A stretch of DNA of 51,217 bases from contig PDPU01000040.1 in assembly GCA_002746645.1 (NCBI GenBank), positions 107,501-158,717 on the forward strand, written 5' to 3'. Of the stretch, positions 26,996 through 35,737 are shown in pieces; position 1 is the first letter of the stretch; every line of letters starts with the position of its first letter. This stretch comes from Gammaproteobacteria bacterium (GTDB lineage: Bacteria; Pseudomonadota; Gammaproteobacteria; Granulosicoccales; Granulosicoccaceae). Under the pieces are notes generated by a model. The model saw only the letters and a program-made list of their open reading frames with translations, did not search any database and was not told where the DNA came from. The position numbers were made by a program, and so were the translations under genes.

Positions 26996-27925
26996 ATGAG
27001 TTCCACGGCGACAGCTGATGGCGGCCATGCGCGCGCGGCCCGCTGGCTGAACAGTCTTCTGGTGATTGCCATCGGGGTGGCACTTGCGTTCCTGACACTG
27101 AAGCTGTTCTCGACACCGAATCCCAACATCCTGCCCGAGATCGAGGCCGTTCAGGGTCAGAACGCCAACCAGCAGTCGCCCGACACCATGGCGCGCGCCA
27201 TTGCGGCGCGGCACCTCTTCGGCGACGCCGCGGCAAAACCTGCTCCCGAGGCCGAGAAAAAACCAGTCAAACGCATCGAAGAAACACGCCTGAACCTCCA
27301 GCTCGCCGGCGTTTTCGCCTACCAGCCACAGGAGCGTGCGATCGCCATCATCGGCGCGGGCAATGGCGAACAGGGCGCCTACGGCATCGGCGACAAGATC
27401 AGCGGCGACACCACACTCGAGGAAGTTCACGCCGACCACGTGGTTCTGAACAACCGTGGCAAGCTCGAAAAACTCATGCTGCCGGACGACGTACAACCGA
27501 TCGCCATGCAGCCGGTACAGCCAGTTGCACAACCCGCCGCACCACAAGGCGCTCCCCAGAACGGCGGCGGCGAGGCCATGGCGGATCCCAACAACGCCCC
27601 GATCGAACTTCCGACCAATCCAGGCGAACTCCGCGACACCCTCGCGAAGAACCCTTCGATGCTCGGTCGCGTGGTGGCTGCAGAGCCCTATCAGGAGAAC
27701 GGCAAGCTCGTCGGCTACCGCATCATGCCGAAGCAGAACCCCGAGATTCTCGAAGCGCAGGGCATCATAGCGGGCGACGTCATCACGCGCGTCAACAACA
27801 TCGACCTCAACAGCCAGAAACAGGGCATCCGCGCGCTCCGCAACGCGGTCAAGGCCGACAACCTGGAAGTCACCATCCTGCGCGATGGCGTGGAGATTCC
27901 CGTCTCGATCTCGCTTGCGCAGTAG
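26996..27925 (+). CDS. gspC: Type II secretion protein GspC
   Basis: This 309-residue inner-membrane clamp of the type II secretion system has a short cytoplasmic N-terminus, one TM (about 18-38), and a homology region (LNLQLAGVFAYQPQERAIAI, then AYGIGDKI) that docks onto the secretin. A Pro/Gln/Ala-rich linker follows, then a C-terminal PDZ domain (GYRIMPKQNPEILEAQGIIAGDVI and VNNIDLNSQ). The ATG at 26996 has GAGG upstream. It is first in the gspC-D-E-F run. Confidence 0.9.
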   Translation: MSSTATADGGHARAARWLNSLLVIAIGVALAFLTLKLFSTPNPNILPEIEAVQGQNANQQSPDTMARAIAARHLFGDAAAKPAPEAEKKPVKRIEETRLNLQLAGVFAYQPQERAIAIIGAGNGEQGAYGIGDKISGDTTLEEVHADHVVLNNRGKLEKLMLPDDVQPIAMQPVQPVAQPAAPQGAPQNGGGEAMADPNNAPIELPTNPGELRDTLAKNPSMLGRVVAAEPYQENGKLVGYRIMPKQNPEILEAQGIIAGDVITRVNNIDLNSQKQGIRALRNAVKADNLEVTILRDGVEIPVSISLAQ

Positions 27926-27967
27926 AAAACCACTAAACTTGACGTTCTGGACGACGCGCACACAACG

Positions 27968-30145
27968 ATGACTCGATCGCACACAACCGTTGCGGCCATC
28001 AGGCCGCTGACGCTGGCCCTGACACTCGGCTCCACCCTGGCCCTGCCGCTGGCGCTGCCCATCACACTCACGCCGAGCGTGGCCGAAGCCCAGCAGGAGC
28101 CACAGCAGGACACCTTCACGCTGAACCTCAAGAACGCCGATATCCACTCGCTGATCCAGACGGTGTCGCGCCAGACGGGCCGCAACTTCGTCGTCGACCC
28201 ACGCGTGAAAGCCCGTGTCACGGTCATTTCGGCCGAGCCCCTGAATGCCGACGAACTCTACGAGACCTTCCTTTCGGTGCTGCAGGTGCATGGCTATGCG
28301 GCGGTACCGAGTGGCGATCTGATCAAGATCGTGCCCGAAGTCAATGCGAAACAGGGCCCCGTGCCGGCCTTCGACCCGAACGCACCGAGTTCCGACCAGC
28401 TCGTCACCCAGGTCATCAAGGTCGAAAACGTGCCGGCAGCGCAACTCGTACCGATCCTGCGCCCGCTCGTGCCTCAGCAGGGGCATCTCGCCGCCTACGC
28501 CGCTACCAACACGCTCATCGTCACCGACCGCGCCTCCAACATCGACCGGCTCACCAACATCATCGGTGGCATTGACCGCCCCGACAACGAGGAAGTGGAA
28601 GTGATGCAGCTTCGCCATGCCTCGGCGAGCGAAATCATTCGCATCCTGCAGTCTCTGCAGAACCGCAACCAGGGCGTGGGCTCGCCCGGCACCATCCGTT
28701 TCGCGGCTGACGAACGCACCAACAGCATACTGCTCAGCGGCGAGCAGAGTTCGCGTGACCGTACGCGTGAACTCGTCAAGAAGCTCGACACACCGGTCGA
28801 ATCGGGCGGCAACACACGCGTCGTGTATCTTCGCTATGCGAATGCCACCGACATTCTCACCATTCTCACCGGCGTCTCGGCCGGCCAGGCTGCGATCGGC
28901 ACCGGCGGCGACAGCGAAGAGGGCGAAGAATTCAACGCCGACGCACAGGCGCAGGCACCGGCTGTCGATGCGAATGGCGTACCACTGCCGGCACAGACGC
29001 CGGAAGCACCGACGGCCTCGCTCATACGCCGCGCCACACAGGAAGACGCCGGACCACAGGTCGACATCCAGGCCGACGAAGATACCAACTCACTGATCAT
29101 CACCGCCGCGCCCGACGAGATGCGCAGCGTCCTCGCCATCATCGAGCAGCTCGACATCCGCCGTGCGCAGGTACTCGTCGAAGCGATCATTGCCGAACTG
29201 TCCGCCGACAACACCCAGCAGCTCGGCGTGAACTTCGCCGTCGACGGCACCGACACGAACCGCCCCGCAGCGTATACCAACCTCGGCGGCGCAACCCAGT
29301 CGCTCGTCGGCACCGTGGCCTCGCAGGGCGCAACGCTTGCCAACGGCCTCTCGCTCGCGCTCGGGCGTTTCGGCACCGGCGATATCGACTTCGGCTTTCT
29401 GCTCTCGGCGATTGCTTCGGACGCCAACAACAACATCCTCTCCACGCCATCACTCGTCACCATGGACAACCAGGAAGCGGAGATCGTCGTCGGCCAGAAC
29501 GTGCCTTTCGTCACCGGCACACAGCTCTCGTCATCGAACAACAACCCCTTCCAGACCATCGAGCGCCGCGATGTCGGCATCACCCTGAAGGTGAAGCCGC
29601 AGATCAACGAAGGCAACAACATCAAGATGGACATCGAGCAGGAAGTCAACGACATCAACAACGCTGCCGTCTCGGGCGCGGCCGACATCATCACCAACAC
29701 CCGCTCGATCAAGACCACCGTGCTCGTCGAAGACGGCCAGACGCTGGTTCTCGGTGGCCTCATCGACGACAACGTCAACAAGAGCCACGACAAGGTGCCA
29801 CTGCTTGGTGACGTACCGCTCCTCGGTGGTCTCTTCCGCTATCGGACGACCTCGAACAAGAAGCGCAACCTCATGGTGTTCCTGCACCCGACAATCCTCC
29901 GCGATCCCGAAACGGCCGACTACTACAGCCAGAGCAAGTACGACGACCTGCGTCAACGGCAATTCGGCATGTTCGGTGACGAGACCATGTTCACGGGGGT
30001 ACCGCGCCCGGACCTCCCCGAACTGCACCTCTACTACGAAGGCGAGCGTGTCGGCGGCGTGACCGAGGTCTACCAGTCCATCGTACCGGCCACCGGCAGT
30101 GACGCCGGCAACGACACGGCGGACGACGACGAGAATCGTTCGTGA
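27968..30145 (+). CDS. gspD: Type II secretion secretin GspD
   Basis: This 725-residue outer-membrane channel subunit has a Sec signal peptide (1-40, cleavage near AEAQ), an N0 domain (FTLNLKNADIHSLIQTVSR), and N1-N3 ring modules with a long acidic/Ala insert in N3 (about 315-350). The secretin core carries VTMDNQEAEIVVGQNVPFVTG and VPLLGDVPLLGGLFR. No lipoprotein motif and no clear pilotin-binding tail are seen. The stop overlaps the GTG of gspE by four bases. Confidence 0.95.
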   Translation: MTRSHTTVAAIRPLTLALTLGSTLALPLALPITLTPSVAEAQQEPQQDTFTLNLKNADIHSLIQTVSRQTGRNFVVDPRVKARVTVISAEPLNADELYETFLSVLQVHGYAAVPSGDLIKIVPEVNAKQGPVPAFDPNAPSSDQLVTQVIKVENVPAAQLVPILRPLVPQQGHLAAYAATNTLIVTDRASNIDRLTNIIGGIDRPDNEEVEVMQLRHASASEIIRILQSLQNRNQGVGSPGTIRFAADERTNSILLSGEQSSRDRTRELVKKLDTPVESGGNTRVVYLRYANATDILTILTGVSAGQAAIGTGGDSEEGEEFNADAQAQAPAVDANGVPLPAQTPEAPTASLIRRATQEDAGPQVDIQADEDTNSLIITAAPDEMRSVLAIIEQLDIRRAQVLVEAIIAELSADNTQQLGVNFAVDGTDTNRPAAYTNLGGATQSLVGTVASQGATLANGLSLALGRFGTGDIDFGFLLSAIASDANNNILSTPSLVTMDNQEAEIVVGQNVPFVTGTQLSSSNNNPFQTIERRDVGITLKVKPQINEGNNIKMDIEQEVNDINNAAVSGAADIITNTRSIKTTVLVEDGQTLVLGGLIDDNVNKSHDKVPLLGDVPLLGGLFRYRTTSNKKRNLMVFLHPTILRDPETADYYSQSKYDDLRQRQFGMFGDETMFTGVPRPDLPELHLYYEGERVGGVTEVYQSIVPATGSDAGNDTADDDENRS

Positions 30146-31776
30146 GCAACAGCGACCTCATCGACATCAACGCGGCCGAACCGCAAGGCAGTCCAGGCTA
30201 CGGCAGCTCGGGTGTGGCCAATGACCCTGCCACCGGCGCGGGCTCGACGACGAGCCGTGGCGGCATGAACGCGACGGCCAACGAGGCCGGCACCACGGCC
30301 GAGGCCCGACGCGACCTCCCCTACACCTTCGCCAAGCGCCACGGCGTGCTGCTCGAACACGACACCGAGGGCAAACCCGTGCTCGTGCATCGCCCCGATG
30401 TGGCCCTCACGGCACTCAGTGAAGCGCGCAGGAAGGCAGGTGGCAAGAAACTCCGCCGCGAAGCAGTCAGCGCCGACGACTTCGACGCTCGCCTCACGAG
30501 CCACTACGAAGGCGAGACGGGCCAGGCCATGGACATCATGGACGATCTCGGCGACGGCATGGACCTCGCCCAACTCGCCGAATCCATGCCCGAGCCCGAG
30601 GATCTCCTCGAATCCACCGATGACGCACCGGTCATCCGGCTCATCAACGCCATGCTCACCGAAGCCGTGCGCAAGCAGGCCTCGGACATCCACATCGAAC
30701 CCTTCGAGAAGCGTCTTGCCATACGCTACCGCGTCGACGGCGTGATGCAGAAGCTCATCGACCCACCACGCGCGATCGCGCCGCTGGTGATTTCGCGCCT
30801 GAAGGTCATGGCCAAGCTCGACATCGCCGAGCGCCGCCTGCCGCAGGATGGCCGCATCAGTCTCAGAATTGCCGGGCGTCCCGTGGATGTACGAGTATCC
30901 ACCCTGCCTTCGGGTCATGGCGAACGCGTGGTACTGCGACTTCTCGACAAGCAGGCCGGCCGGCTCGACCTCGAACACCTCGGCATGCCGGCACCGGCAC
31001 TCGAAGCGCTGCAGCGCACGCTCGCGCTCTCGCACGGCATCATTCTCGTCACCGGCCCCACGGGTTCGGGCAAGACGACCACACTCTACGCGGCGCTCGC
31101 ACGTCTCAACACCAGTCGCTTCACCATCCTCACGGTCGAAGACCCGATCGAGTACTACATCGACGGCGTCGGCCAGACGCAGGTGAACAACAAAGTACAC
31201 CTCGACTTCGCCCGCGGACTCCGTGCCATCCTGCGTCAGGATCCGGACATCGTCATGGTGGGCGAGATCCGCGACGTCGAGACCGCGGAGATTGCCGTAC
31301 AGGCCTCGCTGACCGGCCACCTCGTGCTCTCCACCCTGCACACGAATACCGCTGTCGGCGCCGTGACGCGCCTTCGCGACATGGGCATCGAGCCCTTCCT
31401 GCTGTCATCAAGCCTCGTCGGCCTCGTCGCGCAGCGCCTCGTGCGCCTCCTCTGCCCGCACTGCAAGCGCCCGCACGCACCGAGTGATGCCGAGCTTGCA
31501 ACGCTCGGCACCATGGCCGGCACGACTTCCGAGATCTACGCTCCGCACGGCTGCGAACGCTGCTCGCACACGGGTTACGTCGGACGTCAGGGAGTCTACG
31601 AGGTGGTGGAAGTGAACGATCACATGCGCACCATGATCCACGAAGGTGCCTCCGAACACGACATCGAACGCTACGCACGGACGCGAAGCCCCGGCATCAA
31701 TCAGGACAGCATGCGCCTCGTACTCGCCGGCAAGACTTCCCTCGAGGAAGTGCTGCGTGTGACGCGCGAAGGCTGA
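30142..31776 (+). CDS. gspE: Type II secretion ATPase GspE
   Basis: This 544-residue cytoplasmic motor starts at a GTG that overlaps gspD (GTGA). It has a variable Gly/Ala/Thr-rich head (1-60), an N1E-like domain, Walker A GPTGSGKTT (about 305-313), Asp box ILTVEDPIEYY, Walker B IVMVGEIRD and a His box. The tetracysteine zinc site is CPHC (438-441) and CERC (471-474). These features place it as GspE rather than PilB. Confidence 0.95.
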   Translation: MSNSDLIDINAAEPQGSPGYGSSGVANDPATGAGSTTSRGGMNATANEAGTTAEARRDLPYTFAKRHGVLLEHDTEGKPVLVHRPDVALTALSEARRKAGGKKLRREAVSADDFDARLTSHYEGETGQAMDIMDDLGDGMDLAQLAESMPEPEDLLESTDDAPVIRLINAMLTEAVRKQASDIHIEPFEKRLAIRYRVDGVMQKLIDPPRAIAPLVISRLKVMAKLDIAERRLPQDGRISLRIAGRPVDVRVSTLPSGHGERVVLRLLDKQAGRLDLEHLGMPAPALEALQRTLALSHGIILVTGPTGSGKTTTLYAALARLNTSRFTILTVEDPIEYYIDGVGQTQVNNKVHLDFARGLRAILRQDPDIVMVGEIRDVETAEIAVQASLTGHLVLSTLHTNTAVGAVTRLRDMGIEPFLLSSSLVGLVAQRLVRLLCPHCKRPHAPSDAELATLGTMAGTTSEIYAPHGCERCSHTGYVGRQGVYEVVEVNDHMRTMIHEGASEHDIERYARTRSPGINQDSMRLVLAGKTSLEEVLRVTREG

Positions 31777-31801
31777 GTCGACAGAACAGGCCCCGGCTTC
31801 C

Positions 31802-33031
31802 ATGGCTGCATTCGAATACCTCGCACTGGACGGCAAGGGCCGCGAGAAAAAGGGCGTGCTCGAGGCCGACACGGCACGTCTTGCGCGTCAGCTTCTCCGC
31901 CAGCAGGATCTCACCCCGCTTACCGTCAGCGAAGCCGCCAGCCGCGAGCGCGGCAAGCGCGACGAAGCGGGCAAGACGACGCCACGCTTTCGTGGCGGCA
32001 TCAGCACCAACGATCTCGCTCTGCTGACACGCCAGATCGCAACGCTCAGTAGCGCCGGCACCCCGCTCGAGGAAACCCTTGCCGCGGTCAGTCGTCAGAG
32101 CGAGAAACCGCGCGTGAAGTCGCTGCTGCTCGCCGTGCGCTCGCGCGTGCTCGAAGGCCACAGCTTCGCGTCAGCCCTGAAGGACTACCCGCGAGTTTTC
32201 CCCGAAATCTATCAGGCGACCGTCGCGGCAGGCGAACAGTCGGGCCACCTCGATGCCGTGCTCGAGCGCCTTGCCGACTACACCGAAGAGCGCCAGGCCG
32301 CGAACGCGACCATCAAGAAGGCGCTGATCTATCCCGTCATGCTCGTGTTCGCTTCGATTCTCATCGTCGCCTTCCTGCTCGCCTACGTGGTGCCGCAGGT
32401 CGTACAGGTATTCGAAGGCATGGACCAGGAACTGCCTGCTCTCACCCGCGGCATGCTCGCCTCGAGCGATTTCGTGCGCGAGTGGGGAATCGTGGTGGCA
32501 GGCATAGTCTTCGTGCTCGTGGTGGGCTTCCGGCGCGCCTTGCGCGGCGAAGGCTTCAAGACACGCATACACGCCATGATGCTGAAACTGCCGCTCTTCA
32601 AGCGCCTGATTCGTGCCTTCAACTCAGCCCAGTTCGCACGCACCCTGAGCATTCTTGCCACCAGTGGCGTACCCGTGCTCGAAGCGCTGGACATCGCCTC
32701 GGAGGTCGTCACCAACCGCCCCATGCGCCAGGCCGTGAAGACGGCAGCGGGGCAGGTGCGCGAAGGAGCCACACTGGCAGGTTCGCTCGAACGCACCGGA
32801 TACTTCCCGCCGATGCTCCTGCACCTCATCGCCAGTGGCGAGCAGTCAGGTCGCCTCGACAGCATGCTCGACAAGGCGGCAACGCACCAGGAGCGGGAAC
32901 TGAACGGCATCATGTCCGTGTTCCTCGGCCTCTTCGAGCCCGTCGTGATCCTGATCATGGGCGGCGTGGTACTGACCATCGTGCTCGGCATTCTGCTGCC
33001 GATCTTCGAGATGAATCAACTGGTGGGCTAG
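31802..33031 (+). CDS. gspF: Type II secretion inner-membrane protein GspF
   Basis: This 409-residue platform protein has two T2SSF domains (roughly 70-195 and 270-395), with membrane helices near 170-190, 220-240 and 375-400. GSLERTGYFPPMLLHLIASGEQSGRL is the second-domain hallmark, with a matching VAAGEQSGHL in the first. It lies 25 bp behind gspE. The pseudopilin genes gspG-K and gspL/M that usually follow are not present in this window. Confidence 0.94.
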   Translation: MAAFEYLALDGKGREKKGVLEADTARLARQLLRQQDLTPLTVSEAASRERGKRDEAGKTTPRFRGGISTNDLALLTRQIATLSSAGTPLEETLAAVSRQSEKPRVKSLLLAVRSRVLEGHSFASALKDYPRVFPEIYQATVAAGEQSGHLDAVLERLADYTEERQAANATIKKALIYPVMLVFASILIVAFLLAYVVPQVVQVFEGMDQELPALTRGMLASSDFVREWGIVVAGIVFVLVVGFRRALRGEGFKTRIHAMMLKLPLFKRLIRAFNSAQFARTLSILATSGVPVLEALDIASEVVTNRPMRQAVKTAAGQVREGATLAGSLERTGYFPPMLLHLIASGEQSGRLDSMLDKAATHQERELNGIMSVFLGLFEPVVILIMGGVVLTIVLGILLPIFEMNQLVG

Positions 33032-33040
33032 GTTCAACGC

Positions 33041-33250
33041 ATGCGGGATGACAGGATCGACATTCGACGCTATCCCGAGTTGCAGTTGCTCTGCTGGAAC
33101 CACGCCGGACACTTCATCGAACGGGAAGACGCGTTCGCGCTGTATGAACGCGAATGGCGCCTGATCGACGCCGATGGCATGATCTCTCGGGAACGCGAGC
33201 TGTTGCGATCCCTGGCCGATGAATTCGGGCAAGGCCTCGTCAATGCGTGA
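33041..33250 (+). CDS. Small hypothetical protein coupled to AbiEii-like gene
   Basis: This 69-residue acidic/basic soluble protein has no recognisable motif beyond a helical, Glu/Arg-rich C-terminal half (LIDADGMISRERELLRSLADEF). It starts 9 bp behind gspF, and its stop overlaps the start of the nucleotidyltransferase by eight bases (ATGCGTGA), so the two are translationally coupled. Small partners in this position are common for AbiEii-type genes and could be antitoxins, but no function can be read from the sequence. Confidence 0.65.
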   Translation: MRDDRIDIRRYPELQLLCWNHAGHFIEREDAFALYEREWRLIDADGMISRERELLRSLADEFGQGLVNA

Positions 33251-33947
33251 GTTCCGACGCCCCCACCACCAACTGGTCTGGCAGGTACTCGAAAGCATGG
33301 ACCGGACCTTTCTCGCCGAGGTCAAGTGCTGGTTTGCCGGCGGCACACGAATCGCTCTGGAGATCGACGAGTATCGAGAGTCGATCGATGTCGACTTTCT
33401 TTGCGCGAGTACGGCCGGATACCGGGCCATTCGTTCCACGGTCACGTCCGCCACCTTTGGGCCCCTGTTCCGACATCAGCCCGAGTTGCTGCGTGACATT
33501 CGCACTGACCGCTACGGTGTTCGAGCCTGGTTGACGGTAGACAACCACCCACTCAAGCTGGAAATCGTTCTTGAAGGACGCACCGCCATTGGCGGTGTTC
33601 ACGACGACGATTTCCCTGTCGCCGTGCTCGATCATCAATCCTGCCTGGTCGAGAAACTGCTGGCGAACAGCGACCGTGGACGCGATGCCAGTACGCAATC
33701 ACGCGACCTTATCGATCTGGCGTTCATGGTGTCGTCATGGAATGACATCAATGCACAAGCGGCGTTGGCCACAACCGAAAGCGCCTATGGAGACAGTATT
33801 CGACGCGACCTGAGGTATGCACTCGATCGTTTTGCGGATACGGTCGTGAGACGGCGCGCGCTCGAAGCACTGGCAATCACCAATGAGGAACCGCTGGACC
33901 ACGGGTTGTCGCGACTCGACCGTCTGCTTGCAGGCACACACGACTGA
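33243..33947 (+). CDS. AbiEii/AbiGii-type nucleotidyltransferase (putative toxin)
   Basis: This 234-residue protein is of the nucleotidyltransferase superfamily: FAGGTRIALEI (GG-T motif, 32-41), the D-x-D in SIDVDFL (Asp49/Asp51), an acidic strand KLEIVLEG, and EKLLAN...SRDLIDLAF as the C-terminal AbiEii motif. Family members such as AbiEii/MenA modify RNA or bind GTP and stop growth, and pair with an upstream antitoxin. The start at 33243 overlaps the small ORF; a start at 33219 is possible. All catalytic-type residues appear intact. The role as a type IV-like toxin is inference. Confidence 0.7.
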   Translation: MREFRRPHHQLVWQVLESMDRTFLAEVKCWFAGGTRIALEIDEYRESIDVDFLCASTAGYRAIRSTVTSATFGPLFRHQPELLRDIRTDRYGVRAWLTVDNHPLKLEIVLEGRTAIGGVHDDDFPVAVLDHQSCLVEKLLANSDRGRDASTQSRDLIDLAFMVSSWNDINAQAALATTESAYGDSIRRDLRYALDRFADTVVRRRALEALAITNEEPLDHGLSRLDRLLAGTHD

Positions 33948-34035
33948 ACGATCCCACCATCGGGCATGCCAGGCGGCCCGATCGTGTCTTGATCAGTGCC
34001 TTCGACCGTCATCCTGAACGCACCGTCTGGTGTCG

Positions 34036-34833
34036 TCACGGCTGCTGTCCGAACGGCAAGGCCATCAGAAACAGCACCAGCGCCGCCACCACCATCGATG
34101 GTCCCGACGGCGTATCCCAGGCAAGCGAACCATAGAGCCCTGCCACCACGGCCAGTACACCGATGATCGCGGCTATCGCGGCCATCTGCTCGGGCGAGCG
34201 TGCCAGACGTCTTGCGGCAGCAGCCGGGATGATCAGCAGCGCCGTGATGAGCAGCACGCCGACGATCGACAGAGCCATGGCAATCACGAGCGCCAGGATC
34301 AGCGTGAACACGAGGTCGGCTCGCTCCACGGGCAAGCCTTCGGCCGCCGCAAGCTCACGATTCACGGTACCGGCAAAGAGTGTTCGCCAGTTGGCGGCCA
34401 GCAACACCAGCACCACGAGGCCACCACCCCAGATGACGGCAAGATCACGTCTTGATACGGCAAGGATGTCGCCGAAGAGCAAGGCATTGAAATCGATGCG
34501 CATGTTCTGCATCAGCGACAGCACCACAAGGCCGATGGCAAGCGAGCCGTGCGCGAGCATACCGAGGAGTGCGTCGCCACCGATGCCCGCGTGCCGCTGA
34601 AACCACCGCAGCAGCAGCGCGACAGCGGCAGCGACCACGAACACCATGAGGCTCAGCGGCAACTGCAGCAGCAGCGCAAGCGCGACCCCGAGCAGCGCGG
34701 CATGCGAGAGCGTATCGCCGAAATAGGCCAGACGCCGCCAGACCACGAAGCAACCGAGCGGCGCGGCTACGAGCGCCAGCCCAACCCCCGCGAGCAGCGC
34801 CCGCAAGAAGAAATCGTCCAGAAGCGCATCCAT
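34036..34833 (-). CDS. znuB: Zinc ABC transporter permease ZnuB
   Basis: This 265-residue polytopic permease of the metal ABC-3 family has about seven to eight membrane helices (for example LLAGVGLALVAAPLGCFVVWRR and LLITALLIIPAAAARRLA). DTLSHAALLGVAL is the family motif. It forms the channel through which ZnuC drives Zn2+ uptake. The start overlaps the znuC stop (TGATG). The assignment to zinc rather than manganese follows from the His-rich loops of ZnuA and ZnuC. Confidence 0.92.
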   Translation of the reverse strand: MDALLDDFFLRALLAGVGLALVAAPLGCFVVWRRLAYFGDTLSHAALLGVALALLLQLPLSLMVFVVAAAVALLLRWFQRHAGIGGDALLGMLAHGSLAIGLVVLSLMQNMRIDFNALLFGDILAVSRRDLAVIWGGGLVVLVLLAANWRTLFAGTVNRELAAAEGLPVERADLVFTLILALVIAMALSIVGVLLITALLIIPAAAARRLARSPEQMAAIAAIIGVLAVVAGLYGSLAWDTPSGPSMVVAALVLFLMALPFGQQP

Positions 34834-35660
34834 CAGTTATCGTGCGTGTGTTCACGATGGTGAAGCTGCGAGGAGGCTCGCTCGTGATCATGTGTGCAAC
34901 CCGCAGACAGCTGATGCACGTCTGCCACCGTGCCATCGAGCCGGTGCAAGTGATCGTGATGGTGTTCGTAGACCGCCAGGGCGTTTGCCGCCGGCACCCC
35001 GAAGAGTTCACGATAGGACGGACTACCTGCCACCGCCACGGGCGATCCGTGACAGCAGATGTGTCCGTTGAGACAGATCACGCGATCAGTCGCGGCCATG
35101 ACCACGTGCAGATCGTGCGAGATCATGAGCACGCCGCAACCGAGCCGTTCGCGAATGGCCTGAATGAGCTGATAAATGGCAATTTCACCATTGAAGTCGA
35201 CACCCTGTACAGGCTCGTCGAGCACCAGCAGGTCGGGCTTGCCGGCGATCGCGCGCGCCAGCAGCACGCGCTGGAATTCTCCGCCCGAAAGGTGTTGCAC
35301 ACTGGCCTTTTCGAGATGAGCAACGCCCGTTTCCTCGAGTGCTGCGGCCACGTCTTCATTCGCAGGCCTGCCGGTCAGGTGCATGAAGCGCGAGACCGTG
35401 AGTGGCAGGCTCCAGTCCACCATGAGATTCTGCGGCACATAACCCACCTTGAGCCCGGGGCGCTGCGTGGCGGTGCCGGCATCGAGTTTGACGAGCCCGA
35501 GCGCCATCCTTGCCGACGTCGACTTCCCCGAGCCGTTGGGGCCGATGAGCGTGACGATTTCACCCCGTCCCACTTCGAAACTGATGTCGCGCACCAGCCA
35601 GCGCCCGTTGCGGTACATGCCCGCACCGTCGAGCGAAACCAGACTCTCGTTCGTGCCCAT
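34833..35660 (-). CDS. znuC: Zinc ABC transporter ATPase ZnuC
   Basis: This 275-residue ATPase has Walker A GPNGSGKST (40-48), Q-loop VPQNLMVDW, signature LSGGEFQRVLLARA, Walker B LLVLDEPVQGVD and switch MISHDLH. The C-terminus is His-rich (YEHHHDHLHR and HHREHTHDN), as in ZnuC. The ATG at 35660 is picked because GAGGAG lies five bases ahead; ATGs at 35681 and 35696 are closer to or inside the palindromic operator. It is divergent from znuA. Confidence 0.93.
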   Translation of the reverse strand: MGTNESLVSLDGAGMYRNGRWLVRDISFEVGRGEIVTLIGPNGSGKSTSARMALGLVKLDAGTATQRPGLKVGYVPQNLMVDWSLPLTVSRFMHLTGRPANEDVAAALEETGVAHLEKASVQHLSGGEFQRVLLARAIAGKPDLLVLDEPVQGVDFNGEIAIYQLIQAIRERLGCGVLMISHDLHVVMAATDRVICLNGHICCHGSPVAVAGSPSYRELFGVPAANALAVYEHHHDHLHRLDGTVADVHQLSAGCTHDHERASSQLHHREHTHDN

Positions 35661-35682
35661 CAAACTCCTCGTGTCAGCCATC

Positions 35683-35698
35683 CAATGATATATCATTG
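35683..35698. promoter_or_regulatory. Candidate Zur operator between znuC and znuA
   Basis: CAATGATATATCATTG is a perfect 16-bp palindrome in an AT-rich island within the 77-bp gap between the znuC and znuA starts. Its place and symmetry fit a Fur-family (Zur) site that represses both genes when zinc is plentiful. Identity as Zur is inference; no zur gene is in the window. Confidence 0.65.
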
Positions 35699-35737
35699 AT
35701 TAGTTGCACTCGCCGAAACGGCCTCGCCCGAGTTTTC

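Noticed and set aside
26705..28618. 637-codon minus-strand frame opposite gspC/gspD
   Set aside because: The plus strand carries clear GspC and GspD; the reverse frame is an artefact of GC-rich codon use.
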